DNA of 64,000 bases from Bifidobacterium erythrocebi (GTDB lineage: Bacteria; Actinomycetota; Actinomycetes; Actinomycetales; Bifidobacteriaceae): positions 62,001 to 126,000 of the forward strand of contig NZ_JAAIIF010000009.1 in assembly GCF_012932675.1 (NCBI RefSeq), read 5' to 3'. Positions within the stretch are counted from its first letter, which is position 1. Every line of letters begins with the position of its first letter. The notes under the pieces are model-generated. The model searched no databases and had not been told where the DNA came from. It worked only from the letters and a program-made list of their open reading frames with translations. The position numbers and the translations under genes are program-made. Below, in pieces: positions 58,461 through 64,000 of this stretch.

Positions 58461-59633
58461 TCAGCCCAGCATCGCGCGCACAGTGTCGAGCACTGCGGCG
58501 ATGCCCCGTGCGAACTCATCCGGCTCCGGCAGAAGCGACACGGCCAGGTACCCGTTCGAGGTCATGTCGAAGAAGTACCCCGGCTGGCCGGTAAGCCTGT
58601 GATCCGTGATCAGCTTCAGCACCAGCTCGTTCTCATCCAGCACCGACGGCACACGCAGCAGCACGTTCCACCCGCCTTCGGGGCGCAGCACATCCGTCAC
58701 GCCGAGTTCGTCGGATTCCAGCATGCCATGCAACGCGGCAAGATTGCCACGCACCCGTGCACGCACACGGTCGGTCTGCGCATCCGCGGCGTCCAGCAAC
58801 GCTGGAATGCGCCCGGCGATGATATCGCTCATCGGCAGATAGTCGTCGGCGATCACATCCAGCCGGCGCTGCGCCTCGGCCACGTCATGCTCCGGCCCGG
58901 ACACCTGGATCCAGCCGACCTTGGCATGCGGCGCGGCCAGCATCTTCGAGAACCCGTCGAGCGCGAAGGTGAGCGCGCCTTCCTCGCCGGCCAGCCTGCG
59001 GTTTGCGGCAAGGGGCTCCAGATCGTAGTCGAAGAACACCTCGTCGGCGATGATGGCGATGCCACGCTCACGGCACAGGGCGACCAAGGCCTCACGCTCG
59101 TTCTCCTTGACGTAGGAGCCGGTGGGATTGTTGGGGTTGATGAGCACCAGCGCCCGCACTCGCTCGCCTTCGGGCGAGTCCAGGATCGCGGCGATGTCGG
59201 CGGGCTCGATGTACCACGCGCCGTCGTATCGCAGTTGGTATTCGATCGCGTGCACGCATTCGAGTCCGGCGATCGACTCGATGAGCGGATAGCCCGGCTT
59301 GGGCGCGAGCACCGCGTCGCCCGCGTCGCACAGCAGCTTGATGAGCCAGGAATACGCTTCGGAGGTGGAGGACAGCAGGTAGAGACGTTCCGGGTCGACC
59401 GCCTGCCCGTTCCGGCTCCCCAGAAACGCCGCCAGCGCCTTGCGTGCGGCCTTGGGGCCACGCGGGTTCGCCTCGTAGATACTGGGGATCTCCTTCGGCG
59501 CCAGGCCATGACGGGTGGGGTTGGAATCGTTGAGTTTGCCGAGTGCGATGCCATCGGCGGCGGCCTTGGCCTGGGCGGCGGCGATCGGGTTCGGCTCGCT
59601 GATGTCCACGCGGGACGAGAAATGCACAGTCAT
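58461..59633 (-). CDS. Class I/II pyridoxal-phosphate aminotransferase
   Basis: 390 residues from the ATG at 59633; the frame reaches 59843 but TAGTCT seven bases before 59633 points to a leaderless mRNA. PLP contacts: INPNNPTGSY, DEVFFDYDLE, and the Schiff-base Lys in DGFSKMLAAPHAKVGW. The fold is the aspartate/alanine aminotransferase type (class I/II). Amino-acid substrate not clear; no biosynthetic cluster surrounds it. Confidence 0.85.
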   Translation of the reverse strand: MTVHFSSRVDISEPNPIAAAQAKAAADGIALGKLNDSNPTRHGLAPKEIPSIYEANPRGPKAARKALAAFLGSRNGQAVDPERLYLLSSTSEAYSWLIKLLCDAGDAVLAPKPGYPLIESIAGLECVHAIEYQLRYDGAWYIEPADIAAILDSPEGERVRALVLINPNNPTGSYVKENEREALVALCRERGIAIIADEVFFDYDLEPLAANRRLAGEEGALTFALDGFSKMLAAPHAKVGWIQVSGPEHDVAEAQRRLDVIADDYLPMSDIIAGRIPALLDAADAQTDRVRARVRGNLAALHGMLESDELGVTDVLRPEGGWNVLLRVPSVLDENELVLKLITDHRLTGQPGYFFDMTSNGYLAVSLLPEPDEFARGIAAVLDTVRAMLG

Positions 59634-59640
59634 GCGTTCC

Positions 59641-59646
59641 AGACTA
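59641..59646 (-). promoter_or_regulatory. Candidate -10 for a leaderless aminotransferase mRNA
   Basis: TAGTCT on the minus strand lies seven bases before the ATG at 59633; no ribosome site is visible. Confidence 0.4.
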
Positions 59647-59724
59647 CTCCGTGCCGTCCGCCCGCCGTCTTGCCGCCCCGCTCCCCCGCCTATACGTAAC
59701 CGGTCGGGAAGACGGGCATACAAC

Positions 59725-59762
59725 AAGCGGGGAAGACCGGAACGAACCGATCCTCCCCGCTT
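59725..59762 (-). terminator. Terminator after polyphosphate glucokinase
   Basis: AAGCGGGGA/TCCCCGCTT (59725-59733 and 59754-59762), followed on the minus strand by TTGTTG. Confidence 0.65.
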
Positions 59763-59805
59763 GAAACCCCTTACGCGGAGCGGTAAGTCAGCAGGCTGGC
59801 AGCGC

Positions 59806-60576
<771 letters not shown>

Positions 60577-60684
60577 CTTTGACCTCTCTTCGCAGAAGGT
60601 GAATAGTTTAATGAACCGGTATTGTTATGGTATCGCCCGAATGCACTGTGGCACGCAGGAAACCCCATAACACCAAGCATCTTA

Positions 60685-60735
60685 TGCAAACGTATGCGAT
60701 ATTCTCGCCGCCCCGGCGTGGTGCAAACGTTACCA
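60685..60735. promoter_or_regulatory. Tandem LacI-type operator-like sites upstream of ppgK
   Basis: TGCAAACGTATGCG (60685-60698) and TGCAAACGTTACCA (60722-60735), 37 bases apart, share TGCAAACGT and a central CG as in LacI/GalR-family operators. Regulation of ppgK by a sugar-responsive LacI protein is inferred; no such regulator gene is in the window. Confidence 0.35.
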
Positions 60736-60803
60736 TGCAACGTCTCGCCAAATGGACGTCATACGGCCCCGGTCGCACGCTCCGTGTAGAAACGAAACCG
60801 TAA

Positions 60804-60946
60804 GTTTCAGGGAAGGTGAAATTCCTTACTGGCGGTAAGCCTGCGCCCGGCATTCATAACGGCCCGCACGGCAAGCCCGCGACCCGCGCAAGCGGCTGAT
60901 TCGGTGCAAATCCGAAGCCAACGGTTACAGTCCGGATGGAAGAAAC
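60804..60946 (+). promoter_or_regulatory. FMN riboswitch (RFN element) before ribU
   Basis: Contains the conserved blocks AGGGAAGGTGAAATTCC, CTGGCGGTAAGCC, GCCCGCGA, GATTCGGTGCAAATCCGAA, GCCAACGG and CAGTCCGGATG, in RFN order. Stem P1 is GTTTC with GAAAC at the ends. The ribosome site GAGGAG follows at once, so FMN binding can block it. The start codon lies in the palindrome GCTCATATGAGC (60952-60963). Confidence 0.95.
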
Positions 60947-60957
60947 GAGGAGCTCAT

Positions 60958-61587
60958 ATGAGCCAGTCTTCTGCTATGCAATCCCATACCGACGCCGACC
61001 ACGGCACCACCGCCCCGTCGAACCACGCCACCGGCACGCACTCCACCGGAGTCGCCGACCACGGCCGCTGGTCCACCCGACGCATCGCCATGTACGCGCT
61101 GTTCGTCGCGCTCGCCATGGCCGCCAGCCTCATCGAACTGCCGATCTTCCCCGCGGCTCCGTGGCTCAAATACGACCCGTCCGGCATCGTCTGCCTTATC
61201 GCCGGATTCGCCTTCGGCCCCTACGCCGCTGCAATCGTTTCCGTTCTCGGCTTCCTGCCGCATATGTTCACCAGCCCGTGGGGCGCGTTGATGGGCGTGC
61301 TCGTGGCCTTGGCGATCTCGGTGCCCGCATCGCTCGTATACCGCCGCAAGCGCACCCGCGGCGGCGCGATGGCCGGCATGGCGCTGGGCATGGCGATCGC
61401 GCTGGTGGTCGCGCTGGTCTCGAACCTGCTGGTCACGCCGCTGTACGCGCATATGACGGTGGCTCAGGTGGCCGCGATGATCGTGCCGATCCTGCTGCCG
61501 TTCAACCTGCTGAAGTTCGCGATCCACGCCGTGGTGACCTTCCTGATCTACAAGCCGGTCACCGCGCTGATCGACCGCGCTGCCTGA
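60958..61587 (+). CDS. ribU: ECF transporter S component, RibU-like riboflavin uptake
   Basis: 209 residues from the ATG at 60958. A His/Thr/Ser-rich N-terminal tail of about 38 residues precedes six membrane segments. EPI-like motifs of RibU are ELPIFPAAPWLKYDPSGI and GFLPHMF. The FMN riboswitch directly upstream supports riboflavin as substrate. The energizing module follows two bases later. Confidence 0.92.
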   Translation: MSQSSAMQSHTDADHGTTAPSNHATGTHSTGVADHGRWSTRRIAMYALFVALAMAASLIELPIFPAAPWLKYDPSGIVCLIAGFAFGPYAAAIVSVLGFLPHMFTSPWGALMGVLVALAISVPASLVYRRKRTRGGAMAGMALGMAIALVVALVSNLLVTPLYAHMTVAQVAAMIVPILLPFNLLKFAIHAVVTFLIYKPVTALIDRAA

Positions 61588-61588
61588 C

Positions 61589-63967
61589 ATGCCATCAGCG
61601 ATGTCTTTCGATATGCCTGCCGCAGCGTCTTCCGCAGGGGGCAGCGCAGCGGATATGACGGACGACGCGCCTGCCACGCCATTGGCCGAACTGCATGACG
61701 TGCGATTCAGCTACGACGCCGGTGCCCATTGGACGCTCGACGGCGTGGATCTGACCATCATGCCCGGCGAGCGCATCTGCCTGACCGGTGCGAACGGTTC
61801 GGGAAAGTCCACGCTCGCCCGTCTCATCTGCGGCCTAACCGCCCCCGATTCCGGCACCATACGGCTTCTGAACCTGCCGGTCTACACCACGGAAAGCGGC
61901 CCGGACGCCGAGGCCTATCGCAAGGCCCGTCGCGGCATCGGCGCGGTGTTCCAGAAACCCGAAGACCAGATCGTCACCACCATATTGGAGGACGATGTGG
62001 CCTTCGGGCCGGAAAACCTCGCCGTGCCGCACAAGAGGCTCGGCGAACGCATAGCCGATGCCCTGCACGCCGTCGGCCTGCAGCACCAGCGGCACAGCAA
62101 CCCGACCCGCATGAGCGGCGGCCAGCAGCAGCGCGCCGCCATCGCCGGCATGCTCGCCATGAAACCGCGGCTGCTGGTGCTCGACGAGCCGACCGCGATG
62201 CTGGACGAAACCGCACGCGACGACATCATGCAGGTGCTCGACGAGCTGCAACGCCAAGGCTCCACCATCGTCCACGTGACGCACCGCCCCGAAGAAACCG
62301 CCCATGCGACGCGCATTCTCAGGCTGGAGCGCGGAAGGCTCATCGACGCTACCGGCATGGCAACCGACTCGGAGACCTTCGCGGCTCCCGAAACCGGCAG
62401 TCGTGAAAAACCCTCGGCAGATGCCATGCCACCGGCAGCCTTACACGCCGAGAACAGCACGAACAGCCCACTGGTCTCTATCGAACACCTCTCCTACACC
62501 TACCCCGGCGCATCCGCACCGGCGATTACCGACCTCTCGCTCACCATCGGCCACGGCGAGACCGTCGCCATCATGGGACCCAACGGCGCCGGCAAATCCA
62601 CGCTCGCGAAGATCCTGTGCGCGCTCGCCAAGCCGAATGCCGGCACGGTCGTGGTGGACGGCATTCCCGTGCAGCGCGCCAAACGCAAGCAGCGTGCGCA
62701 GGTGCACGCCACGGTCGGCTACATCATGCAGCACCCCGAACGCCAGCTGTTCGCCGCGACCGTTGCCGAAGACATCGCCTACGGCCCGCGCAACCAGGGA
62801 TTGGGCGAGCAGGAGGCCATGCAGCGTGCCGAGCAGACCATGCGTCTGCTGCATATCGAGCATCTTGCAGATCGCTCGCCGTTCGCCCTGTCCGGCGGGC
62901 AGCAGCGGCTCGTCGCCATCGCCGGTGTGCTGGCATGCCGGCCGAAGCTCATCATCATGGACGAGCCCGCGGCGGGACTGGATGACGCGGCGCGGCACCG
63001 TTTGCACGGCGTGATCCGGCATCTGCACAATCTGGGCGTTGCCGTCATGCTCATCACGCATGACGCCGACGAGGCGCGTGCCCTTGCCGACCGTATCGTG
63101 CGTATCTCCTCGCCTGCCGTTGCGGACGCGGATACGGATACGGATGACGCGAGTGGCGATAATCGGTCCGCCGATTCCGCACGATCGGCGGACCGCGTCT
63201 CCGACTCTTTGATTGGACGTCTCGATCCGCGTGCGAAGCTGCCGGTCTTCCTGCTGGTCATGATGTGCGCGTTCGCCATCTCGAACGGCCTCCAGCTTGC
63301 CGTGGGCGCGTGCGCGGTGGCCGGCGTGCTGGCGGCGTCGCATATCGGCGTGCGGAGACTGTGGCGTTCGATTCGCGTGTTCCTGGTGCTGTTCGTGCTT
63401 ATGGGCCTGGCGAACGTGCTGTTCGTCCGCACCGGCACCGTGCTTGCGACCATCGGATCCATACCCATCACCGATGACGGATTGGCCATATCGGCGCTGT
63501 ATATCTGCCGATTCGCAATGGTCATCGTGCTGGGTGCGGTGTTCCTCGCCACCACCACGCCCACGGCCATCACCGACGCGGTCGATTCCCTGTTCTCGCC
63601 GTTGCGCAGATTCGGCGTGCACACGCAGGAGGTCGCGCTGGTGTTCAGCCTGGCGCTGCGGTTCATGCCGACATTGGCCGACGAGACGCATGCGATCATG
63701 GATGCGCAGTCGGCGCGTGGCGGTTCCATCGAGACCGGTTCCCCGCTGAATCGTGCACGCGCCCTGGCGGCGATCATCGTGCCGGTGTTCGCCGGGGCGC
63801 TGCGGCATGCGGATAATCTCAGTCTCGCGCTCGATGCGCGCTGCTATGAGGAGGGCATCCGGCGCACGCACTGGAGGGTGCTGCGCATCACCTCGAATGA
63901 CATCGTATTCATAGCCGCTGCGGGGCTGACCGTTCTCGACATCGCGCTGTTCGCGTTCCTGCCATAG
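61589..63967 (+). CDS. ECF energizing module as one chain: EcfA, EcfA' and EcfT
   Basis: 792 residues. ATPase 1: GANGSGKST (about 67-75), MSGGQ, LVLDEPTAMLD. ATPase 2: GPNGAGKST, LSGGQ, IIMDEPAAGLD. From about residue 537 it is an EcfT permease with the coupling motifs QSARGGS and DARCYE; the second has Cys where Gly is usual. A linker rich in Asp/Thr/Ser separates ATPase 2 from the permease. It starts two bases after the RibU stop. It may also power S components encoded elsewhere, as group II modules do. Confidence 0.92.
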   Translation: MPSAMSFDMPAAASSAGGSAADMTDDAPATPLAELHDVRFSYDAGAHWTLDGVDLTIMPGERICLTGANGSGKSTLARLICGLTAPDSGTIRLLNLPVYTTESGPDAEAYRKARRGIGAVFQKPEDQIVTTILEDDVAFGPENLAVPHKRLGERIADALHAVGLQHQRHSNPTRMSGGQQQRAAIAGMLAMKPRLLVLDEPTAMLDETARDDIMQVLDELQRQGSTIVHVTHRPEETAHATRILRLERGRLIDATGMATDSETFAAPETGSREKPSADAMPPAALHAENSTNSPLVSIEHLSYTYPGASAPAITDLSLTIGHGETVAIMGPNGAGKSTLAKILCALAKPNAGTVVVDGIPVQRAKRKQRAQVHATVGYIMQHPERQLFAATVAEDIAYGPRNQGLGEQEAMQRAEQTMRLLHIEHLADRSPFALSGGQQRLVAIAGVLACRPKLIIMDEPAAGLDDAARHRLHGVIRHLHNLGVAVMLITHDADEARALADRIVRISSPAVADADTDTDDASGDNRSADSARSADRVSDSLIGRLDPRAKLPVFLLVMMCAFAISNGLQLAVGACAVAGVLAASHIGVRRLWRSIRVFLVLFVLMGLANVLFVRTGTVLATIGSIPITDDGLAISALYICRFAMVIVLGAVFLATTTPTAITDAVDSLFSPLRRFGVHTQEVALVFSLALRFMPTLADETHAIMDAQSARGGSIETGSPLNRARALAAIIVPVFAGALRHADNLSLALDARCYEEGIRRTHWRVLRITSNDIVFIAAAGLTVLDIALFAFLP

Positions 63968-64000
63968 CCGCATAAGGCGGATCGGCCACACGCCAACCGC

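Noticed and set aside
61589-63967. Frameshift or sequencing error joining EcfA, EcfA' and EcfT
   Set aside because: The frame is continuous with intact motifs and natural-looking linkers, and a similar fusion occurs at the first thiamine locus.

Overview
The window is a stretch of a high-GC, Gram-positive actinobacterial chromosome. It is most likely from a Bifidobacterium: the arginine cluster runs argC-J-B-D-F-R-G-H next to pheS-pheT and to tyrS/tlyA; there are polyphosphate glucokinase, DUF3043, DUF4191 and DUF4190 proteins; an NAD-dependent DNA ligase is unusually long; and vitamins are imported by ECF transporters under TPP and FMN riboswitches. The species cannot be fixed from the sequence alone. 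No tRNA, rRNA, CRISPR array, insertion sequence or prophage was recognised. The features below cover 49 protein-coding genes, one of them cut by the window edge.

Layout. 1-1.1 kb: potassium uptake (end of trkH, then trkA). 1.3-6.5 kb, minus strand: tyrS, a repeat-rich TPR protein, a HAD phosphatase and tlyA. 6.7-10 kb: two CmpB-type membrane proteins and a small HD-domain protein. 10.2-19.6 kb, minus strand: the whole arginine pathway from N-acetylglutamate onward, with its repressor ArgR and candidate ARG boxes before argC and argG. 19.8-25.3 kb: a DUF4190 membrane protein, pheS-pheT and a SpoU-type RNA methyltransferase.

25.4-28.9 kb: a thiamine-type ECF transporter (ykoE plus a fused ykoD-ykoC) behind a TPP riboswitch. 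29-34.6 kb: an accessory-looking, partly A+T-richer island on the minus strand. It has a MacAB-like ABC exporter (ATPase, permease, peptidoglycan-binding adaptor), a lipoprotein, a 108-residue secreted protein resembling lactococcin-972-type bacteriocins, a zinc-ribbon membrane protein and a 52-residue secreted peptide. This is the best candidate for something not well described.

34.8-41.5 kb: housekeeping genes (M20 dipeptidase, DUF3043, lipoamide dehydrogenase, DUF4191, glutamine synthetase). 41.8-45.2 kb: a second, unfused ykoE-ykoD-ykoC locus with its own TPP riboswitch. 45.3-60.6 kb: a cation efflux protein, Mrp-type ATPase, nitrilase-family amidase between two copies of a palindromic repeat, large ligA, a 1096-residue orphan protein, a polytopic membrane protein, a lone degenerate ABC ATPase, an aminotransferase and polyphosphate glucokinase. 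60.8-64 kb: an FMN riboswitch, a RibU-like substrate protein and an EcfA-EcfA'-EcfT triple fusion.

Two themes cross the window. Three ECF vitamin transporters are present, all riboswitch-controlled, and two carry both ATPases and the T subunit on one chain. Several genes show a -10-like hexamer six to eight bases before the start codon and no Shine-Dalgarno sequence, suggesting leaderless mRNAs.
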